From Alphaproteobacteria bacterium (GTDB lineage: Bacteria; Pseudomonadota; Alphaproteobacteria; Geminicoccales; Geminicoccaceae): a DNA stretch of 16,859 bases. Location: contig JALSGW010000226.1 in NCBI GenBank assembly GCA_026982585.1, forward strand, positions 1 through 16,859, written 5' to 3'. The translations under genes were made by a program, and so were the position numbers. A model generated the notes under the pieces. It was not told where the DNA came from and ran no database searches. It was given only the letters and a program-made list of their open reading frames with translations. Positions 1-8,025 of this stretch are shown here, one piece after another; position 1 is the first letter of the stretch, and every line of letters begins with the position of its first letter.

Positions 1-431
1 TGGGCGGCTCCTATCTGGCGGCGGCGCTCCTGCGCCGGGCGTTGGGCCCGGTGCGGCTCGCGCGCCTGGCGGCGCCGCTCGACGGCATCTCGGTGCTGGC
101 GCTCACGGTGTTCGCCGTCGCCGTGATGGACGGTGTGCGACCCCTCGTGGCCGGCTCGCCCGGCTTCGCCCTCAAAGCGCTCGCCGCCGCGGTTGCGGTC
201 AACCTCGGGCTCCAGGCGCTGGGCGCCCTGCTCTTCTGGAGCCAACCCCGGCGGCTCGCCCTCACCATCGGCCTGCTCTCCGGCTACCGCAACCTCGGCA
301 TCCTGCTCGCCGCCACCGCCGATGTGGCCCAGCCCGGCTTTCTCACCTACGTCGCGGTGGCGCAGGTTCCGATCTACCTGTTGCCGGCCCTGCAGCGGCC
401 GCTCATGGCCCGGCTGTTGCGCCGCGGCTAG
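1..431 (+). CDS. C-terminal part of a membrane transporter, bile acid:sodium symporter-like (5' end outside window)
   Basis: The frame is open from the left edge (first full codon at 3), so only about 142 C-terminal residues are visible. They form alternating hydrophobic segments: LDGISVLALTVFAVAV, an Ala/Leu-rich helix ending in LGALLFW, LALTIGLLSGYRNLGILLAA, and FLTYVAVAQVPIYLLPAL, followed by a basic tail. The GYRNLG element inside a helix, then a Gln-Pro-containing helix, resembles the conserved C-terminal half of bile acid:sodium symporter/ArsB-like carriers. That would make it a secondary transporter in the inner membrane. The substrate cannot be told, and the family call rests on motif resemblance only. 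A stop at 429-431 is followed by 110 non-coding bases before soxB. Those bases hold a 7-bp inverted repeat (465-471/482-488) without a T-tract. Confidence 0.55.
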   Translation, partial: GGSYLAAALLRRALGPVRLARLAAPLDGISVLALTVFAVAVMDGVRPLVAGSPGFALKALAAAVAVNLGLQALGALLFWSQPRRLALTIGLLSGYRNLGILLAATADVAQPGFLTYVAVAQVPIYLLPALQRPLMARLLRRG

Positions 432-541
432 CGCTTCGGTGTCGCCGCCAGGCAAATGGCCGTCCGCCCTTGCGCCTTGGGAAGGGCGCGGTTAGGCGGT
501 AGGAAGCGCGGCGCCATCGCCGCCAGGATCCGGGAGGCCCG

Positions 542-1798
542 ATGAGGCGAGGTCGCTATTCCTTCGCCGCGCTGGTGCGCCATGCGCTCTCCGGTCATCG
601 GCGCTGGCCGCCCGCCTGGCGCAGGCGGGAGCCCAAGCGCGCCTATGATGTGGTGATCGTCGGCGGCGGCGGCCACGGCCTTGCGACCGCCTACTACCTT
701 GCCGCCGAACACGGGGTGCGCGACGTCGCGGTGGTCGAGAAGGGCTGGATCGGCGGCGGCAACACCGGGCGCAACACCACCATCATCCGCTCCAACTACC
801 TCCACCCCGAGAGCATCGCCCTCTACGACCACGCGCTCCGCCTGTGGCCGACCCTGTCGCTCGAGCTCGACTTCAACATCATGTTCTCCGATCGCGGGGT
901 GATGATGCTCGCCCACGATCTCCACGACGAGCGCATCCTCAAGCGCCACATCCACGCCAACCGGCTGCTCGGGGTCGACAACCGCTGGCTTTCCCCCGCC
1001 GAAGCGAAGGCCTTCTGTCCGCCCCTCAACATCGATCCCCGCGCCCGCTATCCGGTTTTGGGCGCGGCGCTCCAGGAGCGGGGCGGTGTCGCCCGCCACG
1101 ACGCCGTGGCCTGGGGCTATGCCCGCGCCGCCGACCGCCTCGGCGTGCACATCCTCGAGGGCATCGAGGTGAAGGCGATCCGCCGCCGCGGCGACCGGGT
1201 GCTCGGGGTGGAGACCGACCGCGGCGTGATTGCCGCAGGACGCATCGGCGTGGTGGTGGCCGGCCACAGCAGCGTCGTGCTCGGAACCGCCGGCCTGAGG
1301 CTGCCGATCGAGAGCTTCCCCCTCCAGGCGCTGGTCTCCGAACCCGTCAAACCGGTCTTTCCCTGTGTGGTGATGTCGAACCGGGTGCACGCCTACATCA
1401 GCCAATCCGACAAGGGCGAGCTCGTGATCGGGGCCGGCACCGACCAGTACGTGTCCTACAGCCAGCGCGGCGGCATCCAGGTGATCCGGCACAATCTCGA
1501 GGCCATCCTCGAGCTCTTCCCGATCTTCGCCCGCCTGCGGCTGATGCGGCAGTGGGCGGGGATCGTCGACGTCACCCCGGACCGTTCGCCGATCATCGGC
1601 CCCACCCCGATCCGCGGCCTCTACGTCAACGCCGGCTGGGGCACGGGGGGCTTCAAGGCGACTCCGGGCTCCGGCCACCTGTTCGCCTGGACCCTCGCCC
1701 ACGAGGAACCGCATCCCATCGTGGCGCCCTTCGGCCTCGACCGCTTCGAGAGCGGCCGGCTCATCGACGAGAGCGCCGCGGCCGCGGTGGCCCATTGA
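542..1798 (+). CDS. soxB: Sarcosine oxidase beta subunit (SoxB)
   Basis: Beta subunit of heterotetrameric sarcosine oxidase, which oxidatively demethylates sarcosine to glycine in the cytoplasm; the one-carbon unit goes to tetrahydrofolate and O2 is reduced to H2O2. The 418-residue protein has the usual family length. It starts with the characteristic basic leader (RYSFAALVRHALSGH, then WPPAWRR). Next come a Rossmann dinucleotide-binding motif, DVVIVGGGGHGLATAYYLA (GxGxxG at 41-46), and the DAO-family stretch WIGGGNTGRNTTIIRSNY. His186 in GGVARHDAVAWG is the probable equivalent of the histidine that binds FMN covalently in characterised enzymes (family knowledge). The C-terminal GWGTGGFKATPGSG is the late FAD/substrate-site motif. 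ATG 542 is preceded by GGGAGG with good spacing. First gene of soxBDAG; soxD follows after 15 bp. Confidence 0.96.
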   Translation: MRRGRYSFAALVRHALSGHRRWPPAWRRREPKRAYDVVIVGGGGHGLATAYYLAAEHGVRDVAVVEKGWIGGGNTGRNTTIIRSNYLHPESIALYDHALRLWPTLSLELDFNIMFSDRGVMMLAHDLHDERILKRHIHANRLLGVDNRWLSPAEAKAFCPPLNIDPRARYPVLGAALQERGGVARHDAVAWGYARAADRLGVHILEGIEVKAIRRRGDRVLGVETDRGVIAAGRIGVVVAGHSSVVLGTAGLRLPIESFPLQALVSEPVKPVFPCVVMSNRVHAYISQSDKGELVIGAGTDQYVSYSQRGGIQVIRHNLEAILELFPIFARLRLMRQWAGIVDVTPDRSPIIGPTPIRGLYVNAGWGTGGFKATPGSGHLFAWTLAHEEPHPIVAPFGLDRFESGRLIDESAAAAVAH

Positions 1799-1813
1799 TC
1801 GAGGTGGCGGCCA

Positions 1814-2107
1814 ATGCTCGAGATCCCCTGTCCCTTCTGCGGCCCCAGACCCGAGGTGGAGTTCCGCTGCGGCGGCGAGGCGGACATCCGGCGTCCCGCC
1901 GATCCCGACCGCTGCAGCGACCGCGCGTGGACCGATTACCTCTGGAACCGCACCAATCCGAAAGGCGTGCATCGGGAGCGCTGGTGGCACGTGCACGGCT
2001 GCCGGCGCTGGTTCGTGGTCAGCCGCCACACGGTGAGCGACACCATCCTCGCCGTCTCGGACAGCGGCCAGACGGCTCAGCCGCAGGAGACCGCCGCCGA
2101 TGGCTGA
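1814..2107 (+). CDS. soxD: Sarcosine oxidase delta subunit (SoxD)
   Basis: Small zinc-containing delta subunit of heterotetrameric sarcosine oxidase; it stabilises the alpha-beta-gamma complex. The protein is 97 residues, normal for the family. It begins MLEIPCPFCGPRPEVEF, giving Cys6 and Cys9. RWWHVHGCRRWF gives His59 and Cys63, exactly the four zinc-ligand positions known for SoxD. The motif YLWNRTNPKG is also typical. A GAGGTGG ribosome-binding site lies just before the ATG. The 3' end overlaps the soxA start codon by 8 bp (ATGGCTGA), implying translational coupling of the two subunits. Confidence 0.95.
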   Translation: MLEIPCPFCGPRPEVEFRCGGEADIRRPADPDRCSDRAWTDYLWNRTNPKGVHRERWWHVHGCRRWFVVSRHTVSDTILAVSDSGQTAQPQETAADG

Positions 2108-5100
2108 GGGACCCGTGCGCCTTCCCGTGGGCGGCCGTATCGACCGCAAGCGGCGGCTCGCCTTCCGCTTCGACGGCCGACGCCTCGCCGGCCATCCCGG
2201 CGACAGCCTCGCCTCCGCCCTGCTCGCGAACGGCATCCGGCTCGTGGCGCGCAGCTTCAAATACCACCGGCCGCGCGGCATCTACGCGGCCGGCCCCGAG
2301 GAGCCTTGCGCGCTCGTCGAGCTGCGCCGCGACGAGGCGCGGGTGGATCCCAACTGTCCGGCGGGCGAGGTGGAGCTGTTCGACGGCCTCGAGGCCCGCT
2401 CCCAGAACCGCTGGCCGAGCCTCGCCTGGGATGTCGGCGCGCTCGCGGACCGCCTCAAACCGCTTTTGCCGGCCGGCTTCTACTACAAGACCTTCCGCTG
2501 GCCGGCCGCCCTCTGGACGCGCCTCTACGAGCCGCTCATACGGCGCATGGCCGGGGTCGGGCGCGCGCCACGCCTGCCGGATCCCGACCGCTACGCCCAC
2601 CGCCACCACCACTGCGACGTGCTGGTGGTGGGAGCCGGGGCGGCGGGGCTGGTGGCGGCCGAGCTGCTGGGACGAGCCGGTCTGTCGGTGCTGCTCGTGG
2701 AATCCCGTGCGCAGCCGGGCGGCTGGCTTGCGGACGGCGGCGCCGGGGTACGGCTCGACGGCGACGCGGCACCGCACTGGCTGCAGGCCCAGCTGGCCCG
2801 GCTCGAGGCGCTCGAGGGAGTCCGGCTGCTCACCCGCAGCACCGCCTTCGGGCTCTACGACCACGGCTTTGTCGGCGTGCTCGAGCGGATCGCCGACCAC
2901 CTGCCGCTGCCGGCGCCGGGAACACCCCGCGAACGCCTGTGGTGGGTGCGGGCGAAGGCCGTGCTGATCACCACCGGATGTCTCGAGCGGCCGCTCGTCT
3001 TCCCCGACAACGACCGGCCGGGCGTCATGCTGGCGGGAGCCGCCGCCCATTATCTGCACCACCACGGCGTGCTCGTCGGGCGGCGGCCGGTGATCTTCAC
3101 CAACAACGACAGCGTCTACGGCCTCGCCCTGGAGCTTGCCCGGGCGGGGGCCGCGGTGACGGTGGTGGACGTCCGCCCGGCACCTCCCGCCCGGTGGGAG
3201 CGGGAGCTTTGTGAGGCCGGGGTGCGGATGCTGTGCGGGCGGGCGGTGGTGGGCAGCGAAGGGCGGTCGGGGCTGCACACCGTCCACATCCTTGCCCTCG
3301 ACGCCGATCCCGCCCTGAGCCTTCCGAAGCCGCTTGCCGCCGATGCGCTCCTGGTCTCCGGCGGCCTGCAGCCCAACGCCGCCCTCTTCGCCCAGGCACG
3401 GGGCCGGCTCTGCTTCGACGAGGAGCTCGGCGCCTGGCGTCCCGACGAGGCGCCGCCGCGCCTGTGGGCCGCGGGTGGCGCCAACGGCCGCCTGTCGCTG
3501 GCGGCGGCGGTGGAGGACGCCGCGCGCGCCGCCCGTGACGTGATCCGGAGCCTCGGCGGGCGGGAGCCGCGGCTGGAGCTGCCGCGGGTGGAGGAGGAAA
3601 CCTTCGCCCAGACACCTTTCTGGTGCTCGCCCCTCAAAGGCGCGGCCGCGGCGCGGCGGGCCTTCGTCGACCTCCACAACGACGTCACCGTGGCCGACAT
3701 CGCGGTCGCGATCCGGGAAGGCTACCGCGCCATCGAGCATCTCAAGCGCTACACCACCGCCGGCATGGGGCCCGACCAGGGCAAGATCGTGCAGGGCAAC
3801 CTGCAGGGCCTGGTGGCGCGCGAACTCGGGCGGGCGGTTCAGGAGGTCGGCACCACCACCTTCCGCCAGCCCTGGACACCGGTACCCTTCGCTGCCCTGG
3901 TCGGGGCGCACCGCGGCCCCCTGTTCGAGCCGCTGCGCACGCCCCCCACCCATCCCTGGGCCGAGGCCCACGGCGCCCTGTTCGAAGACGTCGGCCCGTG
4001 GCGGCGCGCCCGGGTGTTTCCGCGCTCCGGCGAGGATCTCGAGGCGGCCCTGCGGCGCGAAGCGCGGGCGGTGCGCACCGCCTGCGGCGTCATCGACGCC
4101 TCCACCCTCGGCAAGATCGAGGTGGCGGGCCCCGATGCGGCGATCTTCCTGGACCGCATCTACACCATCGCCGTCTCCCGCCTGCGGGTGGGACGCTGCC
4201 GCTACGGGCTCATGCTGCGGGACGACGGCATGGTGCTCGACGACGGGGTGGTGGCGCGGCTGGAGGAGCACCGTTTCCACCTCACCACCACCACCGGCGG
4301 TGCCGCCCGGGTGCTCGCCTGGCTCGAGGAATGGCATCAGACCGAATGGCCCGAACTCCGCCTGTGGATCACCTCCACCACCGAGCAATGGGCCACCATC
4401 GCCCTGAGCGGCCCGCGGGCCCGCGAGCTGCTCGCCCGCCTCGCCGAAGGGATCGATCTCGACGGCGCGGCATTCCCGCACATGAGTTTCCGCGAGGGCC
4501 GCATCGCCGGCGTGCCGGCACGTGTCTTCCGGATCAGCTTCACCGGCGAGCTCGGCTTCGAGATCAACGTCGAAGCGGGCTTTGGTCTCCATCTGTGGGA
4601 AGCGCTGATCGAGGCGGGATCGGATCTGGGGCTCACCCCCTACGGCACCGAGGCCATGCACCTGTTGCGGGCGGAAAAGGGCTATGTGATCGTCGGCCAG
4701 GAGACCGACGGCACCGTGAGCCCCCTCGACCTCGGCCTCGAGGGACTGCTCGCCAAGAACAAGGGCGACTTCATCGGCCGCCGCGCCCTCGCTCTCCCGG
4801 CCCTACAGAGCCCGGAGCGCAAGCAGCTGGTCGGGCTCCTGCCCTCTGAACCCGGATCGGTGCTCGAGGAGGGTGCCCAGCTCGTGCCATCCCCGGAAGC
4901 GACACCGCCCGCCGTTTCCGAGGGCCACGTCACATCCAGCTATTTCAGCCCCAACCTCGAGCGGAGTTTCGCCCTCGCCCTGCTCGCCCGCGGCCGCCAA
5001 CGGCACGGCGAACGCCTGTGGGCCACCCGCCTCGACGGCGCGCCGGTTCCGGTCGAGGTGGTGCCGCCCTGTTTCTACGATCCCGAAGGCCAGCGCCTGC

Positions 5101-5108
5101 GCATGTAG
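2100..5108 (+). CDS. soxA: Sarcosine oxidase alpha subunit (SoxA)
   Basis: Large alpha subunit (1002 residues, typical size) carrying the NAD+ site and the folate-binding site of heterotetrameric sarcosine oxidase. Domains in order: a ferredoxin-fold (Fer2_4-like) N-terminal domain with RSFKYHRPRGIYAAG at about residues 51-65; a pyridine-nucleotide-disulfide-type domain opening with DVLVVGAGAAGLVAAELL (GxGxxG at 178-183) and continuing through TTGCLERPLVFPDNDRPGV and a second nucleotide-binding fold near 330-360; a linker with HLKRYTTAGMGPDQGK near 545-560; and a C-terminal aminomethyltransferase (GcvT-like) folate domain from about 610 to the end, with GVIDASTLGKIEV, FTGELGFEINV and LRAEKGYVIVGQETDG. 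It overlaps soxD by 8 bp and is followed by soxG after 11 bp. Long antisense open frames across it are GC-driven shadows. Confidence 0.97.
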   Translation: MAEGPVRLPVGGRIDRKRRLAFRFDGRRLAGHPGDSLASALLANGIRLVARSFKYHRPRGIYAAGPEEPCALVELRRDEARVDPNCPAGEVELFDGLEARSQNRWPSLAWDVGALADRLKPLLPAGFYYKTFRWPAALWTRLYEPLIRRMAGVGRAPRLPDPDRYAHRHHHCDVLVVGAGAAGLVAAELLGRAGLSVLLVESRAQPGGWLADGGAGVRLDGDAAPHWLQAQLARLEALEGVRLLTRSTAFGLYDHGFVGVLERIADHLPLPAPGTPRERLWWVRAKAVLITTGCLERPLVFPDNDRPGVMLAGAAAHYLHHHGVLVGRRPVIFTNNDSVYGLALELARAGAAVTVVDVRPAPPARWERELCEAGVRMLCGRAVVGSEGRSGLHTVHILALDADPALSLPKPLAADALLVSGGLQPNAALFAQARGRLCFDEELGAWRPDEAPPRLWAAGGANGRLSLAAAVEDAARAARDVIRSLGGREPRLELPRVEEETFAQTPFWCSPLKGAAAARRAFVDLHNDVTVADIAVAIREGYRAIEHLKRYTTAGMGPDQGKIVQGNLQGLVARELGRAVQEVGTTTFRQPWTPVPFAALVGAHRGPLFEPLRTPPTHPWAEAHGALFEDVGPWRRARVFPRSGEDLEAALRREARAVRTACGVIDASTLGKIEVAGPDAAIFLDRIYTIAVSRLRVGRCRYGLMLRDDGMVLDDGVVARLEEHRFHLTTTTGGAARVLAWLEEWHQTEWPELRLWITSTTEQWATIALSGPRARELLARLAEGIDLDGAAFPHMSFREGRIAGVPARVFRISFTGELGFEINVEAGFGLHLWEALIEAGSDLGLTPYGTEAMHLLRAEKGYVIVGQETDGTVSPLDLGLEGLLAKNKGDFIGRRALALPALQSPERKQLVGLLPSEPGSVLEEGAQLVPSPEATPPAVSEGHVTSSYFSPNLERSFALALLARGRQRHGERLWATRLDGAPVPVEVVPPCFYDPEGQRLRM

Positions 5109-5119
5109 GGCCGAGCACC

Positions 5120-5689
5120 ATGTCCACACCCGAAGCCCACACCCCTCTTCGCTCCGCACGCATTCGTTCGCCGGGAGGACGCCTGCAGCTCGGCGAGACG
5201 CCCCACGGCGTGAGGCTCATGGTGCGCGGCGAGCGCTCGGCGGTGGCGCGCGCCCTCGAGCCCGAGGGGCTGTCGCTTCCCGACACCCCGCTCACCTTCC
5301 GCACGCGGAAGGCGGTGCGCATCGCCTGGCTCGGGCCCGACGAGTGGCTGATCGAAGCCTCCCCCGAAACCCGGCTTGCGGACGCCGCCGCCCTGCGCGC
5401 CCGCCTCGGTGAGGACGGCACCGCGCTGGATCTCTCCCACCAGTTCGCCGCGGTCTCCATCTCCGGCCCGCCCACCCGCGCGCTCCTCAAGGCCGGCTGC
5501 CCGATCGATCTCGATCGCGCCGCACCCGGACTCGCCACCCGCACGCTCTACGGCAAGGCGGAGGTGGTGCTGTTCCTCGAGGACGAGGCCGCCCGCCTGC
5601 TCACCGGCCGCTCCTTCGCCCGCTATCTCTGGGAACTGCTGCGCTTCCACGCGACCGAGCTGGACCCACCCGCAAGCGAACCGGCTTGA
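5120..5689 (+). CDS. soxG: Sarcosine oxidase gamma subunit (SoxG)
   Basis: Gamma subunit of the heterotetrameric sarcosine oxidase. It has a GcvT-like fold and no cofactor of its own (family knowledge). The protein is 189 residues starting MSTPEAHTPLRS. Family hallmarks are VRIAWLGPDEWLIEA, the HQFAAVSISGPPTRALLKAGCPIDL segment (about residues 111-135) and FARYLWELLRFH near the C-terminus. The reading frame extends upstream to 5018 inside soxA, but ATG 5120, just after the soxA stop, gives the usual length and is preferred. The Shine-Dalgarno is weak (GGGCCGAG), so translation is probably coupled to soxA. It ends the sox operon and converges on gshB, with 54 bp between the stops. Confidence 0.93.
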   Translation: MSTPEAHTPLRSARIRSPGGRLQLGETPHGVRLMVRGERSAVARALEPEGLSLPDTPLTFRTRKAVRIAWLGPDEWLIEASPETRLADAAALRARLGEDGTALDLSHQFAAVSISGPPTRALLKAGCPIDLDRAAPGLATRTLYGKAEVVLFLEDEAARLLTGRSFARYLWELLRFHATELDPPASEPA

Positions 5690-5743
5690 CCGCGCGGCCC
5701 GCCGCCCCCATGCCGCTCCGGCGGCCCTGCCCTTGCGGCAGCC

Positions 5744-6727
5744 TCAGCCTTCCGCACGAACTCCGGATCCCTCACCCGCCCGCCGCTCGCCGAGCCGCCG
5801 CTCGATGGCGTCCCAGATCTCCGCCTCGAGCCTCCGGCCCTCGAGCCGGTTGATCTCCTGCAGGCCGGTGGGGGAGGTGACGTTGATCTCGGTGAGATAG
5901 CCGCCGATCACGTCGATGCCGACGAAGATCAGGCCCTGCTCGCGCAGACACGGGCCGATGCGCTCGCAGATCCACAGGTCGCGCTCATCGAGCACGGCCC
6001 GCTCCGGACGGCCGCCGACGTGCAGATTGGCGCGGGCGTCGTCGGCGGGCGGGATGCGGTTGACGGCGCCCGCCGGCCGGCCGTCGATGAGGACGATGCG
6101 CTTGTCCCCGCGGCGCACCTCGGGAAGGTACTTCTGCACCATGAGCGGCTCGTCGAGGAAGCTGCGCAGGAGCTCGTGGAGGCTGTTGAGATTGACGTCC
6201 TCGCGCCGGATGAGGAACACCCCCGAGCCGCCGGCGCCGTAGAGCGGTTTCACCACAATATCGCCGTGCTCGCGCTGGAAGGCTTTGATCTCGGCGAGAT
6301 CATAGGTGATCAGGGTCGGCGGCATGAGGTCGTGGAAGGCGGTGACGAACAGCTTTTCCGGTGCGTTGCGCACCGCGGTCGGATCGTTGACCACCAGCAC
6401 CCGCGAGGGCAGCCGGTCGAGCAGATGGGTGGCGGAGATGTAGGCGAGGTTGAAGGGCGGGTCCTGGCGCATGAGCACCACGTCCACCGAGGCGAGATCG
6501 AGCGGCTGCGGCGGCTCCGCCGTGAAATGGGCGCCCTGTTCGCGGCGAAACACAAAGGGCCGGGCGGTGGCGTAGACCCGGCCGTCGCGCCAGTGGAGGT
6601 CCAGGGGCGTGTAGTGGAAGAGCTGATGGCCGCGGCGCTGGGCCTCGAGACCGAGCACGAAGGTGCTGTCGGTCTCGATGTGGATGGATTCGAGCGGATC
6701 CATCTGGATGGCAACCCGCAGGCCCAT
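5744..6727 (-). CDS. gshB: Glutathione synthetase
   Basis: ATP-grasp ligase that joins gamma-glutamylcysteine and glycine to form glutathione, the second step of the pathway, in the cytoplasm. The 327-residue length fits prokaryotic GshB. Visible motifs are the N-terminal VAIQMDPLESI (MDP at 9-11), MRQDPPFNLAY (86-96) and NDPTAVRNAPEKLF. The ATP-grasp glycine loop VVKPLYGAGGSGV is at 158-170, MVQKYLPEV at 196-204, ANLHVGG at 233-239, and the metal/glutathione site EINVTSPTG at 280-288. ATG at 6727 has GGGGAGGG upstream on the minus strand. It is the last gene of a probable three-gene minus-strand unit with the small membrane protein and the DUF2189 protein. No gshA is visible. Confidence 0.97.
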   Translation of the reverse strand: MGLRVAIQMDPLESIHIETDSTFVLGLEAQRRGHQLFHYTPLDLHWRDGRVYATARPFVFRREQGAHFTAEPPQPLDLASVDVVLMRQDPPFNLAYISATHLLDRLPSRVLVVNDPTAVRNAPEKLFVTAFHDLMPPTLITYDLAEIKAFQREHGDIVVKPLYGAGGSGVFLIRREDVNLNSLHELLRSFLDEPLMVQKYLPEVRRGDKRIVLIDGRPAGAVNRIPPADDARANLHVGGRPERAVLDERDLWICERIGPCLREQGLIFVGIDVIGGYLTEINVTSPTGLQEINRLEGRRLEAEIWDAIERRLGERRAGEGSGVRAEG

Positions 6728-6769
6728 GGCCGATCCCTCCCCGGCCCCGCCCGGGCGACAGGGGCGCGA

Positions 6770-6982
6770 TCACTCCGCCGGCTCGCGCCGCCGCGCCGAC
6801 TCCTCACCGCCCTCCGGCGGCACACCCGTATAGCGGTGGATAAGGGTGAAGATGACGGCGATCGCCACCGCCACCAACCCGTAGCCGAAAAAGGCGAACA
6901 TATCCTCTTCGGCGCGGCTTGCGATCACCAGCCCGAACAGGCCCAACAAGCCCATCACGCCGCCGAGAACCCAAGCGCCCAC
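6770..6982 (-). CDS. Small two-helix membrane protein of unknown function
   Basis: About 70 residues, not recognised as a named family. The N-terminal half is a hydrophobic helix (GAWVLGGVMGLLGLFGLVIA), then a short acidic turn (SRAEEDM), then a second helix (FFGYGLVAVAIAVIFTLIHRY). It ends in a charged tail rich in Glu and Arg that is probably cytoplasmic. Two GTG starts are possible, 6988 and 6982. The GGGAGG sequence overlaps the first and is 5 nt from the second, so 6982 is chosen. It lies 32 bp after the DUF2189 stop and 42 bp before gshB, all on the minus strand. It is not CcoS: it has two helices and lacks the short CcoS-type sequence. Function is unknown; the divergent cco operon makes a respiratory link possible but unproven. 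Confidence 0.72.
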   Translation of the reverse strand: MGAWVLGGVMGLLGLFGLVIASRAEEDMFAFFGYGLVAVAIAVIFTLIHRYTGVPPEGGEESARRREPAE

Positions 6983-7014
6983 ATCCACCTCCCGTGCCGT
7001 CGACCGCCTGTGTT

Positions 7015-7800
7015 TTATCCCTCCTGCACCACCAGGTCACGATAGGCATGCCAGCTCGCATGCGCGATCACCGGCAAGGTGACGATGAGCCCGAGATAGG
7101 CGAGCACCAGCCCGAATCCGGTGAAGATCACGATGATCGCCGCCCACAGCAGCATCGGCGCCAGATTCACCTGCACCGCCCGCACGCTGGCCGCGATCGC
7201 CTCCACCACGCTGACGTCCTCCCGGTCCAGCAACAGCGGCAGGGCGATGACGCTGATGCTGTAGGCGACGAAGGCGAGCACCGCGCCGACCGCGCCGCCG
7301 ATCAGCAGAAACGGCCAGCCGCGCGGGCTCAAAAACGTCTCGGCGAGCAGGTTCTCGACCGAGGGGGGCTCGATGCCCCAGTAGAGGAAGAACAAGAGCG
7401 CCGCGATGCGCACCCACAGGAAATGGAAGAGGAGCAGGGCGACTCCCATGAGCGCGATCTGCACCGGATTGCGGCGAAAGGCCCACAGGGCGTCGAACAG
7501 ACCGGTGCCGAGCCCCTGCTCCAAGCGCCGGCTCACCTCATAGAGGCCCACCACCAAAACCGGCCCCACCAAAAAGAAACCGGAGCTCAAGGGCAAAAGC
7601 AGATACAACAGATCGGCGAGCACGAGGCCCAGCGTGAGCAGATAGCCGGTGGCGGCGGCGAGCAGACCGTAGACCACACCCACGAACGGGTTGCGGCGGA
7701 AATCGCGCCAGCCGCGCGCCAGCCACTGCCAGGGCTCGTCCAGACCGATACGGCGGATGCGCAACGGTTGCGCCGCGAAGACCGGCACCGCTTGCACCAT
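7015..7800 (-). CDS. DUF2189-type polytopic inner-membrane protein
   Basis: 261 residues from the chosen start, resembling the DUF2189 family of uncharacterised integral membrane proteins, which are common in Alphaproteobacteria. The soluble N-terminus contains PLRIRRIGLDEPWQWLARGW followed by DFRRNPFVGVVYGLL, the typical entry into the membrane region. Hydrophobic segments lie at about 39-65, 68-88, 112-142, 162-190 and 212-245, giving six or so helices. REDVSVVEAIAASVRAV sits between the last two, and HASWHAYRDLV is near the C-terminus. The frame extends to a TTG at 7839, but ATG 7800 has GGGGAG 8 nt upstream and is preferred. Divergent from ccoN and likely first gene of a unit with the small membrane protein and gshB. 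Its molecular role is unknown. Confidence 0.82.
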   Translation of the reverse strand: MVQAVPVFAAQPLRIRRIGLDEPWQWLARGWRDFRRNPFVGVVYGLLAAATGYLLTLGLVLADLLYLLLPLSSGFFLVGPVLVVGLYEVSRRLEQGLGTGLFDALWAFRRNPVQIALMGVALLLFHFLWVRIAALLFFLYWGIEPPSVENLLAETFLSPRGWPFLLIGGAVGAVLAFVAYSISVIALPLLLDREDVSVVEAIAASVRAVQVNLAPMLLWAAIIVIFTGFGLVLAYLGLIVTLPVIAHASWHAYRDLVVQEG

Positions 7801-7866
7801 CACGAGCACTCCCCGGCTGTCGCCATCATCACCCCCCAAGCGACCGGGACCGGTGGACGGCTGTCC

Positions 7867-7880
7867 TTGACCCGGATCAA
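7867..7880. promoter_or_regulatory. FNR/Anr/FixK-type box (anaerobox) upstream of ccoN
   Basis: TTGACCCGGATCAA is a near-perfect dyad matching the FNR/FixK consensus TTGAT-N4-ATCAA at 9 of 10 fixed positions, with the inner C and G of the classical anaerobox also present. It lies 145 bp upstream of the ccoN start and 66 bp upstream of the divergent DUF2189 start. In Alphaproteobacteria the cbb3 oxidase operon is a standard target of FNR/FixK-type regulators. I see no convincing -10 hexamer about 30 bp downstream, so the exact transcription start is not assigned. Because the site is palindromic, it could act on either flanking gene. Confidence 0.8.
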
Positions 7881-8025
7881 TGCCAGAGTTGGGAAGCTTC
7901 GAAAAGGTCCGCGCGTCTGCGACGATTGGCCGGCTGGACCATCGACCTCGCCCTGGGGTTGAAGGATGTCGCGCAGGCGGCTACGCCTCGACGATCCACG
8001 GCAATCGCGTTTCGGGGGAGCGCAC

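Noticed and set aside
465..488. Inverted repeat CGCCCTT/AAGGGCG after the first gene as a terminator
   Set aside because: The stem is only 7 bp and no T-tract follows; such short GC-rich repeats are expected by chance here.
428..4661. Long minus-strand open frames of 617 and 880 codons opposite soxB/soxA
   Set aside because: They are antisense shadows of high-GC genes: compositions are rich in Arg, Gly, Ala, His and Pro with no recognisable motifs, and the plus strand encodes complete, well-known sox proteins.
5018..5119. N-terminal extension of soxG overlapping soxA
   Set aside because: The first 34 codons are Arg/Pro/Gly-rich and unlike the family; ATG 5120 just after the soxA stop gives a normal SoxG.
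5690..5743. Bidirectional terminator between convergent soxG and gshB
   Set aside because: Only 6-bp inverted repeats (TGCCGC/GCGGCA) and no T-runs on either strand; not convincing.
6020..7045. Plus-strand 341-codon open frame opposite gshB
   Set aside because: It is the mirror of gshB and the small membrane gene; the sequence is low-complexity and matches nothing known, whereas the minus strand has clear ATP-grasp motifs.
7966..8025. 20-codon upstream extension of ccoN
   Set aside because: The extension is Arg-rich and not typical of CcoN, and a strong GGGGGAG ribosome-binding site precedes ATG 8026.
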